The position numbers were made by a program, and so were the translations under genes. From NCBI GenBank assembly GCA_024516155.1, contig JAJJXM010000045.1, positions 372,001 to 436,000 on the forward strand: a DNA stretch of 64,000 bases. The letters are read 5' to 3'. Positions 37,140 through 48,000 of the stretch are shown here, piece after piece. The notes under the pieces are model-generated. The model was not told the DNA's origin and did no database searches. It was given only the letters and a program-made list of their open reading frames with translations. The DNA comes from Pyronema omphalodes. Lineage: Eukaryota > Ascomycota > Pezizomycetes > Pezizales > Pyronemataceae. Within the stretch, counting starts at the first letter, position 1. The number at the start of each line of letters is the position of its first letter.

Positions 37140-39240
37140 CTAGACATTCAGCAGAACCTCCATAAGTCTTTGTTTGCCCACGTGCCTGTTCCTTATATTC
37201 CTGTTCATCTAGATATCCAGACTATGTTAGCTAAATTTTCTTCAAGACTGTGCTGTACCTGCCGGTGGTTGCTGTTTCTGATTTTTCTCCTTGATCCTTG
37301 TCATGGATATAGCGAGATTCATTCATCATGTGCGCAACAGCACTATGGTGGAGCCTGATTGCGCATTCGAACATGCCTTGTGGGTCACGGGGTCAGTAGT
37401 GCAGCCGGTGGTGCAGAGGCTTTGCAGGGACAACAACAGTAAGACCACTGTTCATCCAGGTTACATTGGCCCGGGGGTTTCACGCTGACATCAATTTATG
37501 CCACAGATGTTGACCCGATGAATGCAGCATGAAACGCCCCATTGTTTGAAATTGTTCTTTACATACAACGTATGATCTATTCTACCACTGTTTCCAACTG
37601 TCTTCAATGGTTGACAATTCTTTCTTACCTCTATGACCTCCTTTTTCAGCCCTACAAATCTTTTTTTGTCACAGTCACATGTAGACATTTCTTCTAATAT
37701 CTTTCTATTCCGCACAAGTTGAAGATCTCATATCTACTAACAACTAAACAAATCCCCCTTGAGGATAAAATCCTGGCATCGCTCCTTCAGATTATTTTGT
37801 TGAGTACATATTTCAAAACAAGATACTTTGACTCCCAAGTTTGAAAGTATTGGAATGTTTTTCCATGAACTCATGATGACAGTTATGCTGTGCTTTGTGT
37901 TTTAATCTTGCCATTTGCAGAATATCAGCAAGCCTTTTTTCCGCTTGAAGGTCATTGTTTTGAATGGCTTTAACAGACCTTTTCATGACTCGGCCCTTCC
38001 ATGTCAGATGTTGGCTGCTGGCGGAATCCTGGGAAACATTCGCAATTTCCTCTCTACTGGATGTTCCCCAGTCCCTCCTTCAACAATGGTCCCTGACTTC
38101 GTATCTTGACAAGTCTATCTAGCAGGACGTCCATGCCTGCGCTTCGGAGGATCTGCTGCTCCTGCTGGTTCAGGAGCCAATTGAGGAGCTGTTGAGCATT
38201 CTGGCAGCAATTAGAGGTTTTGAAATGCCTTCATGCGGCGATTAGTCCGTTGAAATGTGTTGGGCGGGAGGACGTGTTGGGCGGGAGGACGGGTATCAAA
38301 TCGCGTACCTCATGAACTTTATCATGGTCATAGTGGCCTCATTTATCCATGGGAGGGGTGCATTGCAACAAGGGACGTTATCATCGAAGGAGAACACTCC
38401 TGGTAATTCATCTGGGACGCCTAGAAACCGTGATTTGCACATCCCGGTTGGCAGCTGGTTTCACCAGGTAATATTGATCTTCGTTAATAGGAAGGTAAGG
38501 ATGCAACGAGTGTTCAAACTGGACCCACGCGATCATTGGAGACGCAATCAGTTTACCAATTGACACCAGTAGCAGGTCTTGAATCTTATTGTAGTTTCTG
38601 TGGTTGTGTTGCTTGTCTTGGGAGATCGTTCGTCCAGAACGGCAGTAAGCTCTTCTGTTGTGACAGCATCTTCGGGTGAAGATTGGATCCATGGGGGAGG
38701 AGGGGTACTTGTGCTCAGTATGATGTTGAGCAGCTGCATTGCTTGTCGCATTTTCACTCTGATCATGTTTAGCAATGTCATTGATAAAGCATTAAAAATC
38801 ATGATCTTACCTGTTTAGCCCGGTTTTGTCTCCGCAGATAGAACCTCATGTTAGTTGTTGGGCCCTCTAGACCTTCATTCTTTTGAGGCATAGACCCTAT
38901 GGTACATGTAATGGTAGACGTTTTATGCAGTATTTCTGTATATGTTTGCCTAGTCGGATGAAGCAGGTTTATCATTTGCATATACATTTTCAAACATGTG
39001 ATATCCCCGTTTATACCACAACAGAAGAAATACAATCGCGGGAATAACAAGAAGATATGGCCTTCTATGAAATATACAATCCCATGGATAAAACAAAGAT
39101 ATACATTTTGTAACAAATACAATCCTGTGAATAGAACAAAGAAATAACTTCCCAACATGAACAAAAGATTGGTAGTCAGCAGGTTACAATACTAGCAAAA
39201 TCACAAATTAATCCTTCAACTCATGTGGTGGAACGTTTTT
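37140..39240. other. Unassigned, probably old transposon DNA
   Basis: Minus-strand protein-like pieces (for example 38548-38802 with MQLLNIILSTSTPPPPWIQS, and 38408-38692) suggest a decayed reading frame upstream of the Harbinger-like remnant, but no family motif is seen. Confidence 0.3.
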
Positions 39241-39264
39241 ATTTAGACGACCACTGCTAAAAAA

Positions 39265-39620
39265 TCCAAAAAAAAAAAAAAAAAAAAACCATAACCGGCA
39301 AAACTAGAATCTGCGAGAAAAACAATGGCCGAGGATACCAGAAAAACCAAAACAGGAAGAATCAAAGGAACTTTAACCCGAACGATCTAAATAACCGAAA
39401 AACACTATAACCCTAAAACATCAGAACACGACAACCAAGAAAACCAAGATAACCGAAACAACTGAAATGACCAAACGGAGAATAACTGAAATAACTGAAC
39501 AAAGTGAACAAATCAGAAGTCTTGAAAATCCCAAAAAAACTGAAGAAACCGAAGAACCAGAAAAAAAAAAAAAAACCAAAACCAAAACCATAACCATAAC
39601 CATAACTATAACTACAACAA
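39265..39620. repeat. A-rich low-complexity tract with AACCGAA/ACCATA repeats
   Basis: A19 near 39269-39287 is followed by degenerate AACCGAA, ACTGAA and AACCAAGA repeats, A15 near 39560-39574, then CAAAAC and a run of (ATAACC)-type units up to about 39610. It is not the TTAGGG/CCCTAA telomere repeat. Confidence 0.65.
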
Positions 39621-40154
39621 GGTTCAAGAAAGCTTCTAGTGTGATGCAAACCGTCTGTGATGTTAATTACGCCGTTGCCTCAGCTCATATCCAGCTTTCT
39701 ACTGTCTTTTGGTCAGTATGTTTTCGCTGCAAGGGTGATGTTCTGCCTTTTTTCTCTGTCTTTTTCTGTATCCTACCATGACATGTTGTGGCCAGTGATG
39801 CTCCCAGATCAGCTGATATGTTATCAATTTCCTCCGATGACAATGAGGTTGTCATTGGCACCGTGCGCGATGGTCCTGTATGTAGATGACCGCTGATAGA
39901 GGACATTCGGATTTTCTTTTTCATTGATTGAGGTGTTTGAGTTGGATTTTGTCAAAGTTGAGGTAACATTGTCCCACCTAATTGACATGATGGGGATCGA
40001 TATACCCTCTGTTTGACATTCCTGTTTTAGGCGGCGCTATAACTTATTGGTTTTTCATTATCAGGATTGCACCACCACCTTGGTGTCATTATGACCTCAA
40101 TGCCAACTTACAACCTCACCTGCCGTTAAGCCAACCGCTAGAACGTCTCCCAAA
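39621..40154. other. Unassigned sequence left of gypsy copy A
   Basis: No gene is supported. A CTAG at 40137-40140 could be the acceptor of an intron that opens the reading frame interrupted by copy A. Confidence 0.3.
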
Positions 40155-40324
40155 CTCTCAACAGCATCACTACAGGAACCCCCTGTACCCTAGAATCGCC
40201 ACCTTTTGGAAACAGGAGAGAGGGAGGTGGAGGGAAAGAGGGAAAGCGAGATGAAGGACAAGGTGGAGGAACCGCATGCCTCACATTATTCGAGACGTGT
40301 AGTTGCACAGGGCAGATAGAGGAT
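40141..40324 (+). pseudogene. Unidentified reading frame, left part, interrupted by gypsy copy A
   Basis: From about 40141 the frame reads NVSQTLNSITTGTPCTLESP, a Gly/Arg-rich stretch, and then ACLTLFETCSCTGQIED up to the insertion point. Without copy A and one AGGAT duplicate it continues at 48001 with LLNGDVEQCNRSDFKNML and ends at 48178-48180. The continuous frame of more than 110 codons across the insertion site suggests a real gene or older transposon. The family is not recognised. Confidence 0.45.
40320..40324. repeat. Target-site duplication, gypsy copy A, left (AGGAT)
   Basis: AGGAT precedes the left LTR and is repeated at 47996-48000. Confidence 0.9.
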
Positions 40325-41114
40325 TATCAGAATCCGTATCCACGGTTACTGACGACAGGCAGCGCGGGGGTTTTCGGCGGCGAGGAGGGCGGCGGCGGGT
40401 TAGGTAAGGCTGGTAAGTTTGGGAATGGGTAAGGGTTTGTGGGCTTGGGAAATCACAGGTGAGTTTGGCGAAATGGATATCACAAGGGAACTTTTGTAGA
40501 TAGGATGTGGTAAATAGAAACTTGATTGCGTGAAGAAATAAACTACATACAAATTTCCTCCTCTTATACTTGTTCCTTCATGACTCGTGACTCAGCATTC
40601 TCCGCCTGCGGAGAATGCTCCTAATGCTAACCGCCGTGATAACTACATACATGACCAACATTCCCCAACATTGCCAACCGCCGTAATTCCAAATAATAAA
40701 GCAAGATAACTAAACGCCGTAATTCCAAATAACATAACAAGGAAAGAGTACATACCAGAAAGAGATAACTACCGGCTAACCGCCGTGATTCCAAAATAGC
40801 AAAGAAGAGTACATACGAAAGAGATAACTTCCTGGCGAACCGCCGTGATTCCAAATAGTAAAGAAAGAGTACATACCAAAAGAGAGAAGTAAACGATTCC
40901 AACATTTTCCTAGCCGCCGTGATACCTAAAAGAAATCCAAATAAGAAATAACTCCGAACATATGAAAATCCTCGGCAAGGGGCCAGCCCCTTGCCCTAAC
41001 CCTATCCCTTCACTTCATGACAGCGTAGCAGGTTGCTAGGGTGATGACGAATCACCCATAGCCCTGCGGTGGTGACGGCGGAGGCCAGGAGCATGTCACG
41101 GGAGCGTTGTGACA
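40325..41114 (-). repeat. LTR of copy A, 3' LTR in element orientation
   Basis: About 790 bp. In element orientation it begins TGTCAC and ends CTGATA. It contains the same blocks as the other three LTRs: a paired hairpin near the start, 50-65-bp imperfect repeats carrying ACCGCCGTGATTCCAAATA (about 40628-40930), a palindrome, a TATA box and the self-priming motif. Confidence 0.93.
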
Positions 41115-41132
41115 TAAGCCCCCCCCTCCAGG
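41115..41132 (-). other. Polypurine tract of copy A
   Basis: In element orientation, GGAGGGGGGGGCTTA lies directly before the 3' LTR (plus-strand 41115-41129). It should be the plus-strand DNA primer made by RNase H. Confidence 0.8.
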
Positions 41133-42082
41133 CCGAGACTCCGGCGAGGCCGTTGGCAGTCCTTCAACGCGGGCCTCCGGATGGGGGACCGTCCCCGATA
41201 CTGCTTTCCCCCGACGTCGGCGACGTACGACGTCCTGGGTGATGTCCTCGAGGACATAAGGCGGTATTTGCTCTTGTTGGTGTCCTAAGGGGGGCGCCGT
41301 TATTTGTTCTTGTTGGTGCCCCTGAGGAGAACGGGGGTATTTGATCTTGTTGGTGCCCTGAGGCGGGGGGCTCCGGGGATCCGAACAAGGGGCGGACGTC
41401 AGGTCGTTGGTGGTCGGTAGTCGACGGTGGGGAGACGCTGTTCCGGCTCCGCTGTCTGATAGAAAGACAGGTTGATCGCCACCTTCTCGTGGTCCGAGGG
41501 TCCCGTCATCATAATCACTGGGAGTTGGTGTCGAATCGTAGGGATGGTGGAGTCCTCCGATTCCAGTTCGCGGGGACGGGGTGGTTCGTTTTCCTGGTTT
41601 TCCGTAGGGACGGGAGGCTCCTTTCCTGTCCCGGGCTCGTCCTTGGGCGGGTGGTATCGTTGCCGGGGTCTCCGTGGGGGGTTTCCATCCTCTGATACCG
41701 CATCTCTGGTCGTGTCCGTCCTTGTTGACCAGAAATTTACACACATTGCAGAGTCTCTTTCCTTTCTGCCATGCCTTGCAGGCCTTTTGCGGGTCCATCC
41801 TTCGGATGTCGGATCACCCATTCTAACTCGGGGTCATGTAGCTGCCCGCAGCTACATGATTTTTTTATGCGTGCCGCAATCGCTTGCGCCACCGCTGGGA
41901 AATGGTTGTTGTTTAATTTCGATTGGAGGTGAATGGAGCAGGAGTCGTTGTTGCAGAACGACCAATGTAGTTCTGCGTGCGGGATCGTGGGTGGGGGGAT
42001 TTCTTTTCTGCGGGGGAGTAGTAGGGGTTCGGTACCAGCCCAAAGAGGACGGGGGGTCCTCGGAGTTCGTTCTATCGTCCAT
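41115..42082 (-). CDS. Copy A ORF3: accessory Cys/His-rich, Arg-rich protein of unknown function
   Basis: Its ATG (42082-42080) overlaps the gag-pol TAA (42084-42082) as TAATG. The first open stretch runs to 41852; the main open stretch (from 41798) continues in another frame through the polypurine tract to a stop at 41052. Together they show CSCGQ and then CKAWQKGKRLCNVCKF followed by KDGHDQRC, a C-x9-C-x2-C-x8-H-x3-C pattern likely to bind zinc. Farther on are a Pro-rich acidic region, repeated GHQQEQI units, and a VVRRRRRGK basic cluster that could be a nuclear localisation or nucleic-acid-binding signal. No membrane segment is visible, so it is not env-like. Copy B has the same arrangement. 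Frame breaks differ between copies. I know of no named family. Confidence 0.55.
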
Positions 42083-45000
42083 TACAGCTGTGGGGCAGGT
42101 TTATTCGGGTACCTGCGGTGGAATTGGGTGATGGCGTCGGGGGAGTTTTGGAAATTGTCGGCGGGGTACCAGGTCGTATCGGGGTCGTGGAAACCAGTCC
42201 ACTTAACTCGATATTGTATCTGACCCCCGGTGGCGTCGAGAATCCACTATTTCCTCAACTTCCCACTCTTCTCGTCGTCGAGGACAATCGGTAGCGGAGG
42301 GGGCTGAATATGGCCTGGGATGGTTGTCGAAGTAGGTTGAGACGGTTCTAGAAGGGAGATATGAAATACTGGATGGATCTTTGCGTTTGGGGGGAGGTCC
42401 AGCTTATAAGCTCGCGACCCTACCTTAGACAAGATGGTGTAGGGCCCCAATAGCTTGTAATCGAGCTTGTTGGAGGGTCGGGTGGTTCTCACATTCTTCC
42501 TCTTCAGCCAGACCCGATCTCCCACTCGAAGGACCGGATCCGGGTGTCGATGCCGGTTCGCCTGTTCTGCATGAGCCGTCTGGGCATAGTGGACCTCCGC
42601 CCTCAGATCCTCGTGAAGTCGGTTGAGGGCGCCAACATATTTGGAGACCTCGGGGTTTCCTTCCGCGACTTCACCCAGCGGCTGGGTAAAACGGGGATGA
42701 TATCCGTAATTTGCGAAGAAGGGGGACACCTTGGTCGTTCCTGAGCGGGAATTGTTTGTAGCAGAACTCCGCCATAGGAAGGAGTTGGTTCCAATTGTCC
42801 TGTTGATAGTTACAATACGCCCTGAGGTATTGTTCGAGGATCGCATTGACCCTCTCTGTCTGTCCGTCGGACTCTGGATGAAACGCCGTACTCAGGTTCC
42901 TCGTCGTCCCCATTGCCTCCATAACCCTCTTCCAGAACTGAGAGGTGAATAGGGACCCCCGATCCGAGATGATGCTGCTGGGGAGTCCATGGGCCCGTAC
43001 CACATGTGTGAGAAACCCGTCCGCAAGTTCCCTGGGTCCCATAGTATCCTTACATGCTACGAAGTGTGCCATCTTCGTCAAGCGGTCCACAATCACCCAT
43101 ATCGCATTCATTCCCCCCATCCTCCGGAAGACCCGTGATAAAATCCATGGAGATGGATTCCCATGGTCTTTCTGGAATCTGTAACGGTCGTAAGAGCCCG
43201 AAGGGGGCGTGCTTAATGGGCTTGATACGTTTACAGGTATCACAGTAGTCGACATATCGAGTCACATACTGTCGTTGTTGTGGCCAATAAAACTACTCCG
43301 GCTGACCAACTCCAAGGTCCTTGCCCTTCCCGGATGCCCCGCGGCCTGGGAGTCGTGATGTTGTCGTAAAATTTGTAACCTCAGGTCGTCGTCGTCAGGG
43401 ACCCCATATCAATCCCTCGTATAGGAGTAACCCATCCTTTTTCCTCGCATAACCCCAAGGGGACCCTATTGTCTCGGGTTATCCCTTCCCGAAGTTTGCG
43501 GATTACCTCCTGGAGTTCTGTATCGGTCTTCGTTTTTTCCCGAATGTTGGTAATGAGGGGGGTGTCCGGGGTGAGTCTTATCAACTGTGTCCCGTTCACA
43601 TGAAAGACTTCCTGGGGAAGGAGGACTCGGCTTCGGTTCTGCCGGTGCTTCATCTCCCCTTCCCAGGGAGAGTCTCCTGACTCTCGAGACAATATGTCGG
43701 GTTTTCCTGCCAACTTCCCCGGACGATACGTGATCGTGAAGTCATAGTTGGCCAGTTGTTCCGCCCATCGGGCCTGTCGGAGGTTGAGATCCCTCTTCGT
43801 CTGCCAATACTCCAGATTCTTATGGTCTGACAGTATCCGGATACTGTGTTTTGTCGATTTGCAGTATGTCGACCATTTGTCCAAGGCTTCAACTATCGCC
43901 AGGAGCTCTTTATCGTGGATATCGTAATTGAGCTCCGCCTCTTTTAATTTTCGTGAAAAATAGGCAAGGGGGTGCAGTACGTTGGAGTCGTCGGGTTGTG
44001 AGCAGACTGCCCCGATGGCATAGTCTGAGGCGTCAGTTTCCAGGGTGAGTGGCCGATCCGGGGTCGAAATGTTGCAGGATCGGTTGGGATATCATTGCCG
44101 TTTTGAGTTGCTCAAAGGCCCGTTGTGTCTCGTCGTTCCACTCCCAGGGTACCTGTTTCTTCGTCAATCGTGTCAATGGCGTGGTGATCTTGCTGAAATC
44201 CCGGATGAATCGACGGTAGAAATTGGCGAACCCAAGGAAACTTTGGACTCCCTTCACATTTACCGGTTCCTTCCATTCCTTAACCGCCCTAATTTTCTCG
44301 GGGTCCATCTGCAACCCTGTGGGGGAGATGATGTATCCCTAGGTATTTCCGTCTTTTTCGTGTGGAATTCACATTTCGAGGGTTTCAGGGTGAGTCCTAC
44401 GTCCCTTAACCTCTCCAAGACCATGCGGACGTGCTTTCGATGTTCCTCCATATTATCTGAGTAGATCAATATGTCGTCGAGATAGGCGATGCAAAAGATG
44501 TCGAGGTAATCACTTAAGACTTCGTTCATCCATCGTTGAAACGAAGCTGGAGCATTTCGTCAAACCAAATGGCATCACCAAATACTCGTATAGACCGTAC
44601 TTGGTACGGAACGCAGTTTTCCATTCATCTCCTGTGGCTATTCGGAGGTTATGGTATGCATCTCGCACATCTAATTTGGTATAGATCTTGGCGTTGGAAA
44701 GTCTATCCAACGCTTCCCCTATCAGCGGGAGTGGGGTGCGATCCTTGATTGTGATTTCGTTGAGTCGTCGGTAGTCGACGCATAACCGTAAAGTACCATC
44801 CTTTTTCTTAACGAAATGGATTGGGGGCTCCCGCTGGAGACGTCGACCGTCGGACCCAACCCCTCTTTTCATTCTCTTCCAAGTAATCCCCTCAGTACTC
44901 GCAGACGTTCTTCATCGAGGGCTCGCAGGGGTTCGAACGGCGGAACCTTTCCGTCCATCAAGGGAATCCGGTGGTCATGATGTCGGTGCGGAGGTAACCC

Positions 45001-46955
45001 TACCGCCTCTTTTTCCCTGAATACGGAGAGGTAATCTGCATATTCCGGTGGTATTATTTCTTCCAGGGAGTCAGGCTTGCTCTTCCCCGCTCGACTTATG
45101 GTACTCGCGAGTTCCAATTCCCCGGAAGTGGCAATTGATTTGGGCGGGAGCGGTTTTCCCAGTTCCCCGGTTCTTCCTGGTTGGTTGGTGCAGTAGCGGT
45201 TGATTTGGCGGGAGCGGTTTCCCAGTTCCCCGGTTTCCTTCTGGTTTGGCTGGCGCTTGCGGGGGTTGCCGCGAAGCGCACTGAGACGAGTCGGGATCGG
45301 CCTCGGTGGATTCCGCGCGCCTAGATCCCTGTACGCTTTCCATATCCTCGTCCTCCGACTCTTCCACCTCTTCTCCTTCGTCATCTTCTTCTATACTTTC
45401 TCCCCAGATCTCTTGGATGCGAAGCTCATCTTCCTCATCCGTCTGAAGCATCTCCTTCGGTTCTTCCATACCATAGGCGTGCTCCGCTTCCTCATGTATC
45501 CGTTGATTATATTCTTTTTCTGCCCCCCGTTCCGATACGGTCGTGGCATGGGGCGAAGTAGGAAGGCAGTTCTTTCCGCATTTCTCGGAGTTGAAGACAA
45601 TCCTTCCTTCCTTCCAGTCGATGCTGGGATTGTGTTTCCGCAACCAAGGCAGTCCCAGGATAATGGGTGCGTTGCCAATGGTAATACAGTGGAGCTTGAT
45701 GTCTTCCCTATGGTCGTTGATTACCATGGTCACCATGGCATCGTGGGTTACTGGTCCCCCATCCAATTCCCGTCCGTCTACAGCGAGAACCTTTCGTGGG
45801 GTTAATTTTTTTCGCGCAGGGCAATCCCTGCTGTCTCACATATTTTCGATCTATAAAATTCTCCGTGGCCCCGCCGTCGATCATGGCCGTTGTTTGGTAT
45901 TCTTTCTTATTTCGTCCGATTAACTTTACTCGCAGGATAATTTTTTCGTTTCTTCCGTATGGTCCTACACTCGAGATTCTATCCGCCGGTCCTGCCGTGG
46001 TTGAACTGGTGGGCGACAGTTGCCCCAGGAATCCACCTTTTCCTTTTATTCCTGGGGGTTCTCTTTTCCCGACGTCTCACCGAGTCCCTCCTCTACCAAT
46101 TGTAGTTTCCGCTGCTCTGAATAATTTCTTACTTGGGCACTTCGCAGCGTAGTGTCCCACCTTCCCCACAGTTAAAACATTCGTTATTCCGCTTCCGCCT
46201 ATCCTCCTCCGTCCTATCCCTTGGTTTCGGTCGACGAGTGGAATCTAATTCCATTGGTTCGGGGTCGGAGAGTCGAGATTCGTGTCCCTGCCCCTTAAGA
46301 TGGGGGTGGTGATAGAATTGAGGTTCATACCGAGTCCTCAGGGTTCGGAAGTTGAATAGTCGGTTGGTCTAACGCTATGGCCTTGTTGGCGAACTCCGTG
46401 AGATCCGTTGGTCGTTCATCAAGGAGTGCCAACTGTCGTTGGACGTCTGTGTTTAGTCCATCACTGAATGATCGATGTAGGTCTCGTCATTGTATCTTAA
46501 ATCGGATTTGATCCTTTGAAATTCGGCCCAGTATGCAGCGGCGGATCGCGCGCCCTGCCTGATCATCTTGAACTTTCTTCTTGCTACTTCTTTTGAGTCG
46601 GCTTCCCCGAAGGCCCTACTGACAGCAGTCTTAAAGGCCTCCCAGGTCGTGTATACGCTTTTCCCCTCCTTGATGGACGGCTCGATCCATGCCCAAGCGT
46701 TACCTCTACAGCGGGAGCTCGCATAGTTCACCTTTTTCTGTTCGGTGTCGAATCTATTCCCTTCACAATTGAACTTCAGTTCACATTGCGTCAGGAATGC
46801 CCTCAGCTTGGTCCGTTCACCGTAGTACAGCTCCGGGTCTCCACCTTGGGGTTACTGTTTGTCGTGGGGCGATGGAGTTGAATGAGGATCTGGTTCAACT
46901 GCTCCTGGGTCATAGTGACCGGAGTGACAAGTCCCAATCCTGCCGGGGTCGCCAT
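42082..46955 (-). CDS. Copy A gag-pol (frame-broken)
   Basis: The first in-frame ATG after the leader (46955-46953, [10 protein letters not shown]) is in a good context (A at -3). Domains on the minus strand are: gag with [10 protein letters not shown] and [19 protein letters not shown] block (about 46,830-46,450); a CCHC knuckle near 46,160; protease with [14 protein letters not shown] motif (near 45,880); an acidic Glu/Asp linker and tandem GNWE repeats (45,500-45,100); reverse transcriptase with YLDD at 44473-44484; RNase H ([11 protein letters not shown], near 44,040); integrase with HHCC zinc site, [16 protein letters not shown] and FHPESDGQ (43,350-42,880); a GPY/F motif (KLLGPYTIL, near 42,440); and a chromodomain ([15 protein letters not shown], 42,230-42,160) ending at the TAA 42084-42082. 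Gag-pol appears to be one reading frame in consensus, but single-base indels split it here. Confidence 0.8.
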
Positions 46956-47104
46956 TTCCGCAGGGTCGTCGGTAGAGGTATGGGGGAGTTCGGGTGATTC
47001 GGGGGTCTGGGGTCTGGATGGTTGTTCGGGGGTCACTGGGCTTGCCGATCCGGTCGGTTCTTGTTCGATATGTTCTCCGAGCTCTTTTAGCTGAAAGGAT
47101 GCCA

Positions 47105-47170
47105 CTGTGTGCGCCTTCTTCTGGGTTTTCTGGGTCTTCTGGGTTTTCTGGGTTTTCTGGGTCTTCGTTC
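47105..47170 (-). repeat. Nine-bp tandem repeat in the leader of copy A
   Basis: Plus-strand CTGGGTTTT/CTGGGTCTT units, read on the minus strand as repeated Lys-Thr-Gln codons in a frame that is open into gag but has no upstream ATG. Copy A has about 5 KTQ units; copy B has one more. Confidence 0.8.
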
Positions 47171-47192
47171 CGCGTTGGGTGTCGTACACAGG

Positions 47193-47202
47193 ACGCAATC
47201 AA
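47193..47202 (-). promoter_or_regulatory. Putative primer-binding site of copy A (self-priming type)
   Basis: One base inside the 5' LTR, element orientation TTGATTGCGT. Its exact complement ACGCAATCAA lies in the LTR (47402-47411) about 38 nt downstream of a TATAAG box, where transcription would start. It does not begin with TGG as tRNA-primed sites usually do. The RNA 5' end could fold back to prime, as in Tf1. This is inference from sequence complementarity. Confidence 0.55.
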
Positions 47203-47203
47203 A

Positions 47204-47995
47204 TATCAGAATCCGTATCCACGGTTACTGACGACAGGCAGCGCGGGGTTTTCGGCGGCGAGGAGGGGCGGCGGCGGGTTAGGTAAGGCTGGTAAGTTGG
47301 GAATGGGCAAGGGTTTGTGGGCTTGGGAAATCACAGGTGAGTTTGGCGAGATGGGATATCACAAGGGAACTTTTGTAGATAGGATTGTGGTAAATAGAAA
47401 CTTGATTGCGTGAAGAAATAAACTACATACAAATTTCCTCCTCTTATACTTGTTCCTTCATGACTCGTGACTCAGCATTCTCCGCCTGCGGAGAATGCTC
47501 CTAATGCTAACCGCCGTGATAACTACATACATGACCAACATTCCCCAACATTTGCCAACCGCCGTAATTCCAATAATAAAGCAAGATAACTAAACGCCGT
47601 AATTCCAAATAATAATAACAAGGAAAGAGTACATACCAAAGAGATAACTACCGGCTAACCGCCGTGATTCCAAATAGCAAAGAAAGAGTACATACCGAAA
47701 GAGATAACTTTCCTGGCGAACCGCCGTGATTCCAAATAGTAAAGAAAGAGTACATACCAAAAGAGAGAAGTAAAAGATTCCAACATTTCCTAGCCGCCGT
47801 GATACCTAAAAGAAATCCAAAATAAGAAATAACTCCGACATATGAAAATCCTCGGCAAGGGCCCAGCCCCTTGCCCTAACCCCTATCCCTCACTTCATGA
47901 CAGTCGTAGCAGGTTGCTAGGGTGATGACGAATCACCCATAGCCCTGCGGTGGTGACGGCGGAGGCCAGGAGCATGTCACGGGAGCGTTGTGACA
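47204..47995 (-). repeat. LTR of copy A, 5' LTR in element orientation
   Basis: About 792 bp, nearly identical to 40325-41114. Regulatory features in this copy: TGACTCA at 47468-47474, a perfect 11-bp-arm palindrome GCATTCTCCGC/GCGGAGAATGC at 47475-47498, a TATAAG box (element orientation) near 47,444-47,449, and imperfect tandem repeats at about 47510-47815. Confidence 0.93.
47468..47498 (-). promoter_or_regulatory. LTR upstream control elements: Gcn4/CPC1-like site and zinc-cluster-like palindrome
   Basis: TGACTCA (47468-47474) is the consensus of Gcn4/CPC1 bZIP factors. It abuts a perfect palindrome (47475-47498, 2-nt loop) whose centre CCG-CCTG-CGG resembles a Zn2Cys6 target. Both lie about 20-50 bp upstream of the TATAAG box in element orientation and occur in all four LTRs. 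Confidence 0.5.
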
Positions 47996-48000
47996 AGGAT
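47996..48000. repeat. Target-site duplication, gypsy copy A, right (AGGAT)
   Basis: Matches 40320-40324. Confidence 0.9.

Larger units (their letters stand above)
40325..47995 (-). mobile_element. Ty3/gypsy chromovirus, copy A, complete with both LTRs
   Basis: A 7671-bp element bounded by LTRs 40325-41114 and 47204-47995 and a 5-bp duplication AGGAT. Genes read on the minus strand in the order leader, gag, protease, reverse transcriptase, RNase H, integrase, chromodomain, then an extra ORF. Integrase after RNase H and a C-terminal chromodomain place it in the chromoviruses. The two LTRs are almost identical, so insertion is recent. Internal frames carry many single-base indels, several of which are absent from copy B. 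Confidence 0.95.

Noticed and set aside
39560..39612. Possible telomeric repeat
   Set aside because: Units are ATAACC/CAAAAC, not CCCTAA, and are degenerate and internal.
41115..42082. ORF3 as an env-like glycoprotein
   Set aside because: No signal peptide, no hydrophobic membrane segment; it is Arg- and Pro-rich with Cys/His pairs instead.
41472..42131. 219-aa plus-strand frame in gypsy copy A
   Set aside because: Antisense shadow of ORF3; Ser/Gly/Val-rich composition results from the complementary strand.
44930..44945. GGTTCGAAC resembling a tRNA B box
   Set aside because: It lies inside conserved reverse transcriptase coding sequence, and no A box or acceptor stem surrounds it.
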